A stretch of 64,000 nt of DNA from Chondrilla cf. caribensis (GCA_964020155.1 OZ026547.1:5492509-5556508); one strand, 5' to 3'; numbered from the stretch's first letter, positions 26,291 to 40,429 are shown. The notes: generated by a model not told the origin, from the letters alone. Made by a program: numbers and translations.

Positions 26291-28080
26291 GGTATGTAAT
26301 ATCTTGTATCACTATTCTTAAATGGCCGCAAGTGTTTTTGAGAAAGAAATGATTCTATTCAATTCACAATAATTCAAGCTCTAACAACAACTCTGACTCA
26401 ACTTGTACGATGTATCAGTGTCTTGTCAAACAATCAGTTCCGTCAAGATAAACTCGTGATCAGAGTAATTATTACCAACCAGTATAATAGGATATGGTGA
26501 CGAAGACAATAGGCATTGTTACACAAAATAAAAGTATACTTGACATTTAACACAACTATTAATAGCAAAGTACTATTAATAAAACCTATGTACATAACAC
26601 ACACCGACTAATTAGTAAGTGTATTTATTCTAGGTGTTAATCATGCAGCACATCTCCCCTTCTCCAGTATGTTAATCTGGAAGGTGGACCAATTCGTGTT
26701 CCAGATTGCAATCATGTAACAACATGTCTTCATTCATTGATGGGTGGTGTTGCTGTAGATTCAACTTGTGGTCGTGGCATAAGATGGCTGTAGTTCCTGT
26801 GCACCTGCCAGAAGTGGTTTGTACGATATACAAATAGGGAGTATTCACTGGGTGGATCACATGTCAAGGATCGCTGTGGTACGAAGTTGCTTTTAAGCTG
26901 TTGTAGCTATGTGCAGAGACGTAGACCCATCAGTAACTCTGATGGACCTTTCCCACACCACGGCAAAGGTGTAATCCTATATGTGACAATGGCTAGATAC
27001 GGGTCTCACAACTTGCTAAGAAGGCCTTTTTGACTGTTTTTACAGTGCACTCTGCTAATCTATTACTTTGTGTGTACCATGGGCTGCTCGTCACATGTGT
27101 AAATTGGTATTCCTGTGCAAACTCTCTCATTTCCACTGGGTTGTACCATGGGCTGCTCGTCACATGTGTAAATTGGTATTCCTGTGCAAACTCTCTCATT
27201 TCCACTGGGTTGCATTGGGGCCCATTGTTGCTGACTAGGGTGACAGGGATTCCATGCCTCGAGAAAATGGCTTAAAGTGCTTTGATGATCATGGCTGATG
27301 TTGTGCTGTCAGTGAATGGACTTCGAAATAGCAAGAGAAGGAATTGACTACTTGGAGGTACGTCGCTCCATCGAACTCGAATAGGTTTGTGGTTATCTTT
27401 CCTATAAGGGAACTAGGCAGAAGTGTTGTAAGCATAGGCTGCTTCTGCACTTGACTCACTCTAGTGTACTCAGGGCAATTTGTACCAGTTGCTCCATTTG
27501 CTGTTTGACACCAGGCCACCAGACTGCTGGTGTTATTCGTAGACCACATCGGGCGATTCCTTGGTGACCGCTGTGAGACTTCTTTGGGGTCTCAATTCCT
27601 GCAGAATGAGAGGAATGACAATACGGCAGACTCAGAGAAGTAACCATCATGTAGAGTGAGTTCCGCCCCTAACTGGCCAGTGTAGCTGTAACTCCTCAGG
27701 TAACTTTAAATGTGGTCCTGCCATCCACTTTTGCAAAGTCCAATAAGCTTTGAGCAGATGTTGTCTCGTCGTTGTTCTCTCCTGTAGTTCTGGAGGCAAT
27801 CCATGGTTGTAGGTAGTGAAGATGCAAACAGTTCGGTGTCTAACACTTCTGTGCTTTCAGTGTTGCTTACTGCCGGGAGTGGTGCTCAGGAGGGAGTAAT
27901 GACAGTGTGCAAAAGCTTCCCTGCAACATGATCAATAGATCAGGTGAACTTTATAAAATGGAGACAAAAACAGAGAACACGAGGTGGTAGACAATCAAGG
28001 CTGGTTGCCACAAGCAAAGGAATCAAAGGCTTGGTCTATTTCCATACCTTTACCAATGATGTAGTGGGAGAATTTCTCGT
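26291..28080 (-). mobile_element. Degenerate LTR retrotransposon, copy R2
   Basis: Close copy of R1, same left junction and LTR-like segment (26291-26650). Integrase zinc-finger region is clear at 27650-27456 on minus (HQGIARC, WWPGVKQQ). A 69-bp direct duplication (27075-27212) interrupts the core in frame. The right end stops in RNase H sequence and joins host DNA at GTGATGGTGGTGATGAA. Confidence 0.75.
27075..27212 (+). repeat. 69-bp direct tandem duplication
   Basis: TACCATGGGCTGCTCGTCAC and the next 49 bp occur twice at a 69-bp period inside retrotransposon copy R2; a local slippage event absent from R1 and R6. Confidence 0.9.
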
Positions 28081-29480
28081 AATAATAGTGATGGTGGTGA
28101 TGAAAGCAATTGAAGTAGATGTACATGTATGGGAGAGGCTAATACAGGAGCTGTGATCAATATCAAATATGAAACCTTCCTGGTATATTAATGCTGAATT
28201 TCACTTAGTAATTGTCCCCCCTGGGGGTAAAACATCACTTAAAAATTCCACATTCTCCGAGAAGTTAAGCTATGTTTAAAACCTAGAATGCTCCTCCAGA
28301 TCACATTACTGTCACGAGATTCGGATTATGTAGGCACCAATATGTAATTCATGCGACGGTGTCTCTCACACATAATAAGCATAAGAAACAAATCTTTCTC
28401 AAAGAAAACATTTTAATAATAGGCGATCTATAAAGGGTAGAAAAACGTTTGCTTCCTGCTATGAATTCGTCCAACTGATTTCATACATTTCAATGTCGCT
28501 GTTCATCATGCGGATTACGTGTGACTTGCCCACACAACCTGTGATTTAATTGTTTACATAACACCTTAACCACCAAATTTCAGTTGACGGCCTCGAATCT
28601 CACATGTTATACCTGCGTACAGGATATACTAAATTTCCTCCAGCAAATGTTCACCGAGGACAAATAAATGTTATGTCGACTTGAATACATGCTTTAGAGC
28701 AAATCATTCCAAAACAAGAAAACTACACACAAACATATAAAAAGCTGAATTAGATCCTCAAATATAATGATCAAATCACTATGTTGATGAATACAACTTT
28801 AACTGACAATCTAGACTGCAACACAGAGAAGTGTACACATATACAAACATCTCAACTTGCATTTCTCATGGATCAATAATTGAAATCAGGGTCTCAAGAA
28901 ATAACTAAACATAATGAGTACTATCCGACAAAGACAAGCAATAAGATCAATTTTATTATAAAGTGTCCCGTTATTATAAGCGTACTCAGAGAAATCTTAG
29001 ATTATCAGGTATTAGGTATCAGGTATCAGATAGTCTTATTTCACCTGGGGAATCGTTAGGCATAGGCCAATAAGAACAGGGTCAAAATAATATTAAGAAT
29101 AATAAAGAAGGTGTCATAAAATTAACATACACATGCAAACATTTGAAACCTAACATGGGTTAATAATATAAATATTGCCGACAAAGAGAAAAATAACTAT
29201 TGAAGTCTGTAGTGTATCTGATGTTATGTGGAAGGGATTGCCACAGTGCTGCACCCATGAAGCTGGAAGGAGGATTGGTTTGGAGGAAGGATGAGTTGGG
29301 AAGAAGTGGAGCAGGTGTTGTAGTTGGAAGAAGGCAAAGAGAAATAGTCAGATAGCTAAGGAGTGGATTTGGAAGAAGTACATTTAAACATGATAAGGGA
29401 AAGGTGAAACTTTCTCCTCGAAGCCAGAGTGGATATACCTAGTTCCCTACAAGCAACAGACGGTGTGCATGCAGGGTTGG
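28081..29480. other. Unassigned repeat block, with copies at about 37913-39115 and 57208-58165
   Basis: Begins in host sequence shared with 4843-4985 (GTGATGGTGGTGAT), contains ACATTTTAATAATAGGCGAT and ends near a short (TATCAGG)n run (29010, 38830, 58135). No ORF of note. Behind it, 29175-29480 is unmatched sequence leading into the intron relic of F. Confidence 0.5.
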
Positions 29481-30442
29481 TGTGTAGCTGCTGTCCCCTT
29501 TACAGAATAAATGAATTGTAATCTTCATCTTCATCTTTCACTGAAAATATTACCAAACTCAGCATTTAAAACCGTTCCATAATTCGATTCTCAACATTGG
29601 AGGCCAATTAATTATTAGGTGTCCCCTAATTGTTGATGTGTAGATACATAGCTTGCTACATACCTGAACATGCCCGGGTAATAGAGGACAGCATTGCAGC
29701 CCACATGATAGCTCACTTAGATGTCCCAAACCCTAATCAACAAACCCTACTTGATGTCAACAGGAGGTATAAACAAGCAAATGCCCTTTCAAATGACTGT
29801 GTGCCAAAAGCAGGGAGATAATCTCTATGTTTGCCAATATTATAGTCTCCTTGCCATTTGTACTCCTTTCATGGAGATAAGAGACAATGACTTTATAGCA
29901 ATTTTTGTGGGTAATTCTTTAACAGATACTTCTAATGACTTCATAAATGTAATGAAAATACATGTACCTACTAACTTTTTCATCACCATGCTATTCAAAT
30001 TTGTTCTTTTGAAGAAACAATTTCAAAAATCTCCGAGACTCACAGAGTAACAATCATTACAAATATAGTATGGTACTCTTTGAAAAATTATCATCTGGAG
30101 AATTGTCTGATAAAGTAAAATCATGAATAAAATCTTTCTTGCATGCACTAGCTAGACCTACAATGTGCATATCAAGTTTTAAATCACCATCTATTTCTAG
30201 CAATCCTTTGGTTATGGTAATGGTTACTCATAAGGGTCTAGAGTACCTGAACCTTCAACAGCTTCAAAACACCAGAATTTATATACAATGGAGAATATGT
30301 CCTCATTGTCACTGGGAAATATAGGGACAAATATTCTATATCGAATTCCATTATTATTGCATGGAGTATGTGCTAATCCATCTATGGTTTTGTTGCTGCT
30401 TAGTAATACTCAGGATTTTATAGATTCATTGTTTTTAAACAG

Positions 30443-31162
30443 ATAAACTCCTGGAAAGAATCAGACGTCAAGATGTTTGCAATTGTCCACCTGGACTAAA
30501 AGGGGATAGAGGAACACCGGGAGTGAATGGGAAAAATGGAACAAAGGGTGAAAAGGGAGACCCAGGGCCACATGGAGAGATGGGTGAAAAGGGAGAGCTA
30601 GGACTGCCAGGATCTCAAGGACCCAAAGGACCACAAGGAATCAATGGAACAAATGTGAACAAGGAGAAACAGGACAAAAAGGAAATTCAGGACAGAAAGG
30701 TGAACCAGGAGTGAAAGGGGACACAGGAGTGCCAGGAAATAATGGAATGAAAGGTGAACCAGGACTCAAAGGAGAGCAAGGTCTATAAGAGGAAACAAGG
30801 GAAAGTGAGGGGAAAAGGGAGAGCTAGGGATACCAGGACCACAGGGACTTAATGGAGCAAAGGGAGAAAAGGGAGAACGAGGAGTTCAAGGATATAATGG
30901 AACAAAAGGTGATTGTGGAGAAAATGGACAGATAGGTGAACCAGAACCACAAGGAGAAAAAGGATCACGAGGACCAACAGGAGCCATAGGAGAAAGAGGA
31001 TCACAAGGACCAACAGGAGCCAGAAGAGAAAGAGGATCACAAGGACTAAAAGGAGCCAAAGGAGACCAAGGAGACAGAGGAGACAAAGGACAAGGAGAAA
31101 AAGGATCTCAAGGACCAAAAGGAGAAAAAGGACGCAAAGGAGAAGTAGGGGCCAAAAGATGA
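30443..31162 (+). pseudogene. F: collagen exon 2 pseudogene, frameshifted and lacking exon 1
   Basis: The exon starts after TTTTTAAACAG with [15 protein letters not shown] and stays in frame for about 70 codons. Near 30652 the usual ACAAAAGGTGAAC reads ACAAATGTGAAC, a one-base loss that leads to TGA near 30714. A further lesion gives TAA in GGTCTATAAGAGG (about 30785), and later glycines are replaced (GEPEPQ, GARRERG). No exon 1 is present: intron-type sequence appears abruptly near 29485 after unrelated repeat DNA. This copy is dead and older than B. Confidence 0.85.
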
Positions 31163-31579
31163 ACAGAATGACTATCAACCAATTTAGGAACATCGGATCT
31201 TAAATTAATGAAAAGAAATTAATAAGAAAATTAATTTTCCACTATTAGTAATATAATTAGAATCAGTTTAAGAACTGGTGAAGGGAGGCATATGATATAA
31301 TATATTATTATTTTTGTGGATACCCTATGAGTTGCAGGTATGGCAACACTGCAATATATTTAAGTTGGTAACGAATCAAATAAACTGTCAGTTTCTTGTG
31401 CATGCAGTGCTGAATCGATTATAAGAGACATAAGAATGTAATGCAATCATGGTGAAGTTATAATGTAAGTCAGGACAGGTCACTGTGACTATGAGTAGTA
31501 CCCCATGAACAGTCTACAAATTCGAATTCAGTATGTATGGTGACTAAGTGCTGTGTAAGTTCTCCAAGGATTACTAAGA

Positions 31580-31662
31580 ATGTACGTGAAATTTTGTATT
31601 GCTATTCTTATATGGCTGTGAGCACTCTCAAGAAAGAAATGATTCTATTCAATTTACAATAT
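31580..31662. mobile_element. Truncated LTR piece
   Basis: Block-duplication partner of the piece at 9612, with the same truncation point. Confidence 0.55.
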
Positions 31663-32802
31663 GTAACATAATATTATAACATGTCCAGTTGCCTCGCTAA
31701 GGATTATTAGAATCCTATTAACGCTATGGGCGCAGCCTGAGATCCCATTATTGCATGACCATCTTGTGATTTAGTCAGGTGATTACGCAAGATAACTGAT
31801 CGAAGTTAGAAATTATGTGGCAATACATGTATATATGTTCGGCGTTTCTTCAGCACTTTAATCCTTATTTTCTTTGATCTAAACCTTTTTCAAGAGGTTT
31901 AGATACAAAATTAGAAATTATTTTCGACTGCAGGTTTCATTTCAGATAATTTAGGAGATGGAGAGCAGCAATCAAATTAGGGTATGATTAATAATGGAGC
32001 ATTTTCAGTTATTTCATGTATCAAAAATGCAAAATCATGATAAATGAAGATATACAATCATAATCCCGGCATATGTCAGTGTGTATCTCAATTGTCTTCT
32101 GTGCCTCGCTTCACCTCCCATTTGCCTTTGTTCTCAGAATGATCAAAAATTAATATCAATTCTATCTCCATAAAATTTAATATTAAAAGTTCAAAATGAA
32201 CAATCGATTAGATTATAAAGTTATCGAAACAATCAATGACAATCTAACACTTACACTTGATATCAAAGAGACTATGATGTAAGCCAATTGTGAGATATCT
32301 TCCAACAAATGCTGAAAACAAACAAACTTTAATATGAAACATGTTTCAAAGCAAATCAGCATGGATCAATAACTGAAATTTGAGTCTTAAGAAATAACTA
32401 AACCGAATGATTACTATCCTCCATAAAACAAACCATAACGAGTATTATGAAAGTGTTCTTTATTTTAAGTGCATGCACTCAGGAAAAAATCCTAGATTAA
32501 ACATTCCAACTATTTCACTCATTCATAGAACATAGTGAATCAGTGATCCTCATCCATAGTAAACACATACATATTGATATATAAGCACTTACAGTTGCAC
32601 CTGTACAAGTATGGGCTATCATTCCACTAAGGCTGATATTAAATTCAATATTCAATTCTGTAACTCAAACAGGCAACAATTAAAGATACTGACACAAAAA
32701 TGTGCTATGGAAAGAGTGAACAGGTCCAAAAGAATCTCTTTGAATTCACATAATGGGGTGAAGATCACAAGGACATAGACGTAATTCTTTGACTTGGCAA
32801 GG

Positions 32803-32892
32803 AAATGGGAGCTGGTGGAGATACTGAATGCACTAGGACCACTGGGAACTTCTGGAAATCCCGAAAATCTATATGTTGAGGATATTCGAGCA
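32803..32892 (+). other. Possible relic exon, second copy
   Basis: Same reading as at 10826 and same GTAAGC donor; part of the duplicated block. Confidence 0.35.
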
Positions 32893-33201
32893 GTAAGCAC
32901 AATACAGCACTTATTAGCACTTATTTCATTATAGGTAAAACTATGAATGTTGTGCTAAGTCAAATAAAATTAAGGGACATAAGAATGTTATGCAATCATG
33001 GGTGAAGTTATAATGTAGTCAGGACAGGTCACGGTGACTATGAGAAGGACCCCATGAACAGTTTAAAAATTCAGTATATATGTATAGTCACCAAGCACTG
33101 TGTACGTTTTTTTAGCAGTCTCAAAGGATTACTAAGAATGTAAACTTATGATGTCCAAGATGATATCCCAATTTTCAGAGTTGAAGGCAACCAAACCCTC
33201 T

Positions 33202-33216
33202 CACACACATTCATAT

Positions 33217-33260
<44 letters not shown>

Positions 33261-33267
33261 ACACACC
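33202..33267 (+). repeat. (CA)n in the promoter region of gene G
   Basis: CA run ending CACCAACTTGTTTACA, 260-325 bp before the ATG. Confidence 0.95.
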
Positions 33268-33458
33268 AACTTGTTTACACCAAAGCAGAGTTTCTAAGGA
33301 TTCCACATTAATCAACTTGTGGGTGATATGGGGTTCTGATAATCATTCCCTTTATCTGAATCTCAATTGAAAACACCAGACATACAGCTATTCATTGAGC
33401 ATACCTAGAAATGCAATAATGAATATCATTAAAAACTGATCACCTGTTCTCCAATGAC

Positions 33459-33464
33459 TATAAA
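33459..33464 (+). promoter_or_regulatory. TATA-like box of gene G
   Basis: TATAAA 68 bp before the ATG, in the shared promoter block. Confidence 0.6.
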
Positions 33465-33526
33465 CATCCAGTTTGTTACCACAAACTAGCACTGAGAAAG
33501 TTAGAGCATCGACTGGAACTACAATT

Positions 33527-35575
33527 ATGGCTCTAAGCATTAAGAACTTTGCACAAGTGGCTATTATGATTTGTGTATTGACTACCAGTATGGGGAGCAT
33601 CATTAATTTGGAAAAGGCATTTTCACAACTTGAAAACAAAGTGAATGTGCAACAAGAGAAAATCAAGTCACTTCACCACTTGGTAGAACAGTTGGAGAAG
33701 AGACTAGAACCACTTGAAGACAAAGGTGATTTCCATTGATGAGGTTCAAATACAACCTGCAGTGCTAATCTTCTTACCTGTTTGTCAGGACTATCCTCCT
33801 GTTGGCTATAGAGTTAAGGGGTTTACTTCATTGTATGATGTCACTCTATGTCAGTGAGTGGCAAGAAAGTACACTCTAATATAGAGATCAGCCTATTCAG
33901 GAAAATAATGTATTTATGGAGAAATTCATTCCAAGCATTAAATTTTCTTGATTCTCTGTGGATTTAATTTGAATATACAGGTATGAATTACTTGGTGCAG
34001 TTATTAAAGAAGGGATTAGAACATGAGAAGCTGTCATCCATTTGGCTGGCAGAATAAATAAATTGTAATTTTCATCTTAATGTTTCACTGAAACTATTAC
34101 CAAACTCAGCACTTAAAACCGTTCCAAGATTCAATTCTCGACATCGGAGGCCTATAAATTATTTGGTGTCTCTTAATTGTAGATATGCGTAGATACATAT
34201 CTTGCTACATACCTATACCTTCATTTGATGAAATAGAGCATATGATATTTGTACTCCATTCCTGGAGATAAGAGACAATGAGTTCATATCAGTACATCTT
34301 CTAATGATATCATATATGTACGGTAAATACATGTACCTACTAACCGTCTCATCTCCATGCTATTCAATTTTTTTTTAAATACAATTACTAAATCTCCAAG
34401 ACTCACAGAATAACAATCATATCGAATATGGCATGGTACTGTTTGAAAATTTATCATCTGGAGAATTGTCCGATAAAGTCAAATTATGAATAAAATCTTT
34501 CTTGCATGAACTAGCTTTAGTAGACCTACAATGTGTATTTCATGATTTAAATCACCCTCTATTTCTAGTAATCCTTTGGTTATCGCAATTGAAAATTGCA
34601 GTTCAGAAGCGTCTATAGTACCTGAACCTTCAACAGCTTCAAACACCAGAATGTATACATTATAATATATTGGAGAATTCGTCCCCATTGTTGCAAGGAA
34701 ATATAGGGACCCATATTCTATATTGAATTCCATTATTATTGAATACAGTATGTGCTAATCCATCTATGGATTGTTGCTACTTAGTAATACTTGGGATTTT
34801 ATAGATTCATTGTTTTTAAACAGATAAACTCCTGGAAAGAATTAGACGACAAGTTGTTTGCAATTGTACACCTGGACTAAAAGGTGCCAGAGGAACACCG
34901 GGACTGAATGGGCTGAATGGAACGAAGGGTGAAAAGGGAGACCAAGGGATACAAGGAATCAATGGAACAAAAGGTGAACGAGGAGAAATAGGACAGAAAG
35001 GAAATGGTGGACAGAAAGGTGAACCAGGATCTCAAGGACCCCAAGGACCACAAGGAATCAATGGAACAAAAGGTGAACGAGGAGAAACGGGACAACCAGG
35101 AAATCGTGGACAGAAAGGTGAACTAGGACCGAAAGGGGACACAGGAATGCCAGGACTAAATGGAACAATAGGTGAACCAGGACTCAAAGGAGAGCAAGGT
35201 CTAAGAGGAAACAAGGGAGAGCTAGGGAAACCAGGACCACAGGGACTTAATGGAACGAAGGGAGAAAAGGGAGAACGAGGAGTTCAAGGATATAATGGAA
35301 CAAAAGGTGAAATAGGACTACAAGGACCCCGAGGACGACAAGGACCAAAAGGACAACACGGAGATGGAGGAAGAAAAGGAGCAACAGGGGACATAGGACC
35401 ACAAGGACCACCAGGAAATAGAGGAACACAGGGACCAAGAGGAGACAAAGGCGACAAAGGAGACAAAGGACAACGAGGAGATAAAGGATCACAAGGACCA
35501 AAGGTAGACAAAGGAGCCAAAGGAGACAAAGGAGACAAAGGAGACAAAGGACAAAAGGGACCAAAAGGAAACTAA
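33527..35575 (+). CDS. Gene G: secreted coiled-coil collagen, intact ORF, two exons (33527-33725, 34824-35575)
   Basis: The product is 316 residues and is the block-duplication partner of gene E. Exon 1 begins MALSIKNFAQVAIMICVLTT; the coil carries QEKIKSL where others have QEEIKSL. Exon 2 gives [15 protein letters not shown] and about 77 triplets with six N-G-T sequons (one is NGTIGE). One glycine is replaced by Val (GPK-VDK) near the end. The stop follows GPKGN, but Gly-X-Y coding continues in frame for a few triplets after TAA, so the stop is probably recent and removed the tail. AATAAA is at 35808. Confidence 0.82.
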
Positions 35576-36056
35576 GGACCAAAAGGAGATGTAGGGCCCG
35601 AAGGAGGGAATTATACTGATTATCAACAAATTTATGAACAGAAATTGATAAAAATATTACAATTAATTTTCCACTATTAGGAATATAATTATAATCAGTT
35701 TAATAACTGGTGAAGGAAGGTATATGATATATATTATTATTATTGTGGATAAGCTATAAGTTGCAGGTATGGCAGCACTGCATAATATACAAGATGATAA
35801 ATAATCAAATAAACTGTCCCATTATTTCCAAATCATAATTGATTGGAGTATTTCATTTCAGAGGTGCAACTATGCATGAAGTGCTAAATCAATTACAAGA
35901 GACATAAGAATGTCATGCAATCATGTTGATGCTATAACGTAAGTCAGGACAGGTCACTGTGACTATGAGTAGTATCCCATGAACAATCTAAAATTCAGTA
36001 TGTATGGTGATCAAATACTATGTATGTTTCCATCAGTCTCCAAGAATTACTAAGAA

Positions 36057-37912
36057 TGCATGTGAGAACTTGTATTGCTATTCTTATATGGCCGCGAGTG
36101 TTCTTGAGAAAGAAATGATTCTATTCAATTCACAATAATTCAAGCTCTAACAACAACTCTAACTCTACTTGCATGTTCTATCAGTGTCTTGCTGAGCACT
36201 CGGTTGCCGTCAAGATGAACACGTGATCGAAAGATTATTACCAACCAGTACAATAGGATATGGTGATCGAGACAATAGGCATTGTTACACAAAAAGTATA
36301 CTTGACATTTAACACACCTGTTAATAGCAAAGCACTAATAATAGAACCTACGTAAGTAACACAAACACACCTACTAATTATGAGCATATCCATGCTAAGA
36401 GTTAATCATGCAGCACATCTCCCCTTCTCCAGTATGTTATCTGGAAAGTGGACTAATTCACGCTTCAGTTTGCAATCGTGTAACAACATGGCTGTGTTCG
36501 TTGATGGGTGGTGTGGCTGTAGATTAGACTCATGGTCGTGGCATGAGATGGCTATGGTTCCTATGCATCATGCCAGAAGAGGTTTGGACAATATCGAATG
36601 GGGAGTATTTGCTGGACGGATCACATGTCCAGGATCAATATGGTCTTGTGTGTGAATACGGAGACGGAGACGGAGTCATTTGGTTCCAATGGTAAACGAG
36701 ATTGCACTCAGTGGTGGTGGTTCTAGTGGTTTTTCTGTTCTCTCACATATCATTTTCCTTTCGGTGAAAGGCATTGAAGTACGCCCACTCATGTACAAAG
36801 TTGCTTGCATGCTGTGGTAATTCTGTGTGGAGACGTCGACCCATCAGTAATCCGGATGGACTTTTCCCAAACCACGGCAAAAGTATACTCTTATAGGTGA
36901 GAATGGCTAGATATGGGTTGAGGCCTTGCTAAGAAGGCCGTTGACTGTTTTTACAGCGCGCTCTGCTAATCCATTACCTTCCGGATACCGTGGGCTACTC
37001 ATCACATGTGAATTGGTATTCCTGTGCAAACTCTCTCATTTCCACTGGGTTGTATTGTTGCCCATTGTTGCTGTCTAGGATGACAGGGATTCCATGCCTC
37101 CAGAAAATGGCTTCAAGTGCTTTGATGGTCATGTCTGATGATGTACTGTCGGTGCCTGGACTTCGAAATAGCAAGAGAAGTAATCGACTACTAGGAGGTA
37201 CGTCGTTCCGTCAAACTCAAATAGGTTCGTTGCTATCTTTTACTAAGGTAAACTAGGCAGAAGTGTTGTAAGCATAGGCTGCTTCTGCACTTGACTCACT
37301 CTAGTGCACTCAGGGCAATTTGTACCAGTTGCTCCATTTGCTGTTTGACACCAGACCACCAGACTGCTGGTGTTATTCGTAGACTACATCGGGCGATTCC
37401 TTGCTGACTGCTGTGAGTCTTCTTCAGGGTCTCTCCCTGCAGACTGCAGACTGAGAGGAATGAAATTTGTGGGACTTAGAGGAGTAAACTGAGTAATCTG
37501 TAGACTGAGTTCGCCCCTAACTGGCCACTATCGCTGTAGCTCCACTTTTGCAAAGTCGAATAAGCTTTGAGCAGATGTTGTCTTGTTGTTGTTCTCTCCT
37601 GTAGTTCTGGAGGCAATCCATGGATGCAGGTAGTGAAGATACAATGGAGTCAACAAACAATTTGGTGTCTGATGCTTCTGTGCTTTCAGTGTTGCTTACT
37701 GCCGGGAGTGGTGCTCAGGAGGGAGTAATGACAGTGTGCAAAAGCTTCCCTGCAACATGATCAATAGAGCAGGTGAACCATATGAGATGAGGACAAAAAC
37801 AGAGAACACGAGGTGGTAGACAATCAAGACTGGTTGCCACGAGCAAAGGAATCAAAGGCTTGTGGTCCATTTCCATACCTTTACCAATGATGTAGTGGGA
37901 GAATTTCTCGTA
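36057..37912 (-). mobile_element. Degenerate LTR retrotransposon, copy R3
   Basis: LTR-like segment 36057-36415 (starts TGCATGTG, ends ATGCAGCA), purine tract, then pol remnants. RNase H is best seen here on minus (FSHYIIGK, DHKPLIPLL, LPPRVL). The integrase core at about 37250-36950 is broken by indels. Right junction is the same as in R2 and R6. Confidence 0.75.
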
Positions 37913-39115
37913 ATAATAGTGATGGTGGTGATGAAGGTGATTGAAGTCGATGTACATGTATGGGAGAGGCTAATTCAGGAACTGCAATCAATGTCAAACA
38001 TATAAAACCTTTCCTGGTATATTAATGCTGAATTTCACTTCTTAGTAATTGTCCTCCCTGGGGAAAACATCACTTAAAAGTTCTGCATTCTCCAAGAAGT
38101 TCAGCTATGTTTAAAACCCAGAATGCTCCTCCAGATCATGTTACTGTCACGAAATTCGGATTATGTAGGCACCAATATGTAATTCATGTGACGGTGTCTC
38201 TCGCACATAATAAGCATAAGAAGAAGCGAATCTTTCTCAAAGAAAACATTTTAATAATAGGCGATCTATAAAGGGTAGAAAAACGTTTGCTTCCTGCTAA
38301 AAATTCGTACAACTGATTTCATACATTTCAATGTCGCTGTTCATCATGCAGATTACGTGTGACCTGCCCATACTACCTGTGATTTAATTGTTTACATAAC
38401 ACCTTAACCACCAAATTTCAGTCGACGGCCTCGAATCTCACATGTTATACCTGCGTACAGGATATACTAAATTTCCTCCAGCAAATATACACCGAGGACT
38501 AACAAACATTATGTGGACTTGAATACATGCTTTAGAGCAAACCATTCCAAAACAAGAAAACTATACACAAACATATAAAAAGCTGAATTAGATCCTCAAA
38601 TATAATGATCAAATCACTATGTTGATGAATACAACTGTAACTGACAGTGAAGTGTGCACATGTACAAACATCTTAACTTGCATTTCTCATGGATCAATAA
38701 TTGAAATTAGGGTCTCAAGAAATAACTAAACATAATGAGTACTATCCTACAAAGACAAGCAATAAGAAATATTTTATTATAAAGTGTCCCATTATTATAA
38801 GTGTACTCAGAGAAATCTTAGATTATTGGGTATCAGGTATCAGGTATCAGGTAGTCTTATTTCACCTTGGAAATCGTTAGGCATAAGTTACTTCAGAAAA
38901 GAAAAACAAAAGAAAGTAGAAATGTACAAAAGTTCTTGAAAGTCATAATTAAAATTGAAATTTGACAAATGTATCAAATTCATGCAACAGTCGATAATAA
39001 CAGGGGTCAAAATAATATTAAGAATAATATAGAAGGTGTCATAAAATTAACATACACATGCAAACAATTGAAACCTAACATGGGTTAATAATATAAATAT
39101 TGCTGACAAAGAGAA

Positions 39116-39774
39116 ACATCAAGTATAGTAGTAAAAACAAGCAGTACTGGGTAGTACATATCAAGCAAGAGTAGTACAAGTATCCTTACAGAAAAGAAAA
39201 CACTCATGCATTGGTTGTGAATTTGCCAAATAGGCGAAGGCAATCGATGTTTGCTATCTCCAACAAACTAATCTGTGATGGCAGAAATCAGAGTCGGCAG
39301 TGCAGTCATAGTGCAGCCAATCATAATCCACGCACCACTTGGATTTGAATGAGTGCTTCTAATTCTTGGTCCCAAATGTGTGAACTTGAAACTGCACAGG
39401 AACCTGTACAGAAGACTAGCTAGCGTGCAATGAAGCAGAACTAATACTTGCAGCCATTTTTGCCCATAGACAAGGACTTTTGCCTATGGTGGTTGGGCAA
39501 TATTTCTATAAAAATGGCTGTTGCAATAAGAAGGTGCACGTGCATAAGTGGAGCCAGGGGTGTCACTGCATAGCAATTTTCAGAAATTCTGTCCTCTGAC
39601 CCATGATTAGAAACATTTAGATTACATATAGCTGGTTAAGATTTGGTTAGTGCCCCCTTACCCCAATTCAAAAACTTGCTTAAAACGTCTATCTTCCATT
39701 TACATAAAATCTGTCTCTCTGACTAACATTGGTCGGGCTCCTGCCAGACCTGCCGGACCAGTTCTGGCACCCCT
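39116..39774. other. Unassigned repeat, copies near 44672-45345 and 58170-58403
   Basis: Two parts: one with a minus-strand reading GPRIRST…PSGAWIMIGCTMTALPTL seen also near 44684, and one ending GCCAGACCTGCCGGAC-type sequence and CTGGCACCCCTG before the CA tract. It stands upstream of genes H, I and L only, so these three form a promoter subgroup. Confidence 0.5.
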
Positions 39775-39776
39775 GC

Positions 39777-39814
<38 letters not shown>

Positions 39815-39815
39815 A
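39775..39815 (+). repeat. (CA)n upstream of gene H
   Basis: CA run after GGCACCCCTG; shorter versions occur at the same join upstream of I (45346) and L (58404). Confidence 0.9.
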
Positions 39816-39851
39816 AATCAATAATATTCCACAAACCATACACATTTCAAT

Positions 39852-40429
39852 GTAAACAAACAATTATAATAATAATAATAAATAATTATACATTATTAAT
39901 ACATATAATTTTGTAAACACTCTATTAATAATATATAATAATAATGGGAAAGTGAATAGAGGAATAAATGAATAAATAAATAAAAAAAATCATAGATAAA
40001 AGTGAAGTATGTCATTGGGTGATGTGAGCCTCATTGACAATCACATCAATTGGGTTGTCATTGAAATTTATTTCTGGTCGGTGGCAGGCAGATCTTGCTC
40101 CTCTTAGGCATAGGATAGCAGAATCAATCAAGGAAAAGGAAATCTTGCATCGAATGAATTGGATTGTCTGATTGTAGGGTTTACCATGCTTAGATGAGAT
40201 CATATCAGCCAACCGTTTCAGAACTACAGAAGTTGTTGGACTGCATCCTCCGCAGGTTGAGAGTACGATAGGGGAGAAGGTTCCACGTTCCACCTCTATA
40301 ACCCTTGCTTCATAGGCTCGCCTCTTCTCCTGTTCGTGTTTCCGGTAGCAAGATTGGGACGATGACTTGCAGTTTGAAGGTGCGAAAGAATTAAAGATTC
40401 TCACATCAAAGTATGCACATCTATTACTG
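39852..40429 (-). mobile_element. 5'-truncated non-LTR retrotransposon with 11-bp target duplication
   Basis: CACATTTCAAT flanks the element at 39841-39851 and 40430-40440; gene I shows the near-empty site. On minus an ORF ends at 40012 and reads FDVRIFNSFAP…SCYRKHE…VERGTFSPIVLSTCGG…KISFSLIDSAILCLRG, a C-terminal RT-ORF type I know from sponge and coral elements. The 3' end carries an AT-rich TAA-repeat tail. Target duplication, 5' truncation and tail fit target-primed insertion. Confidence 0.75.
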
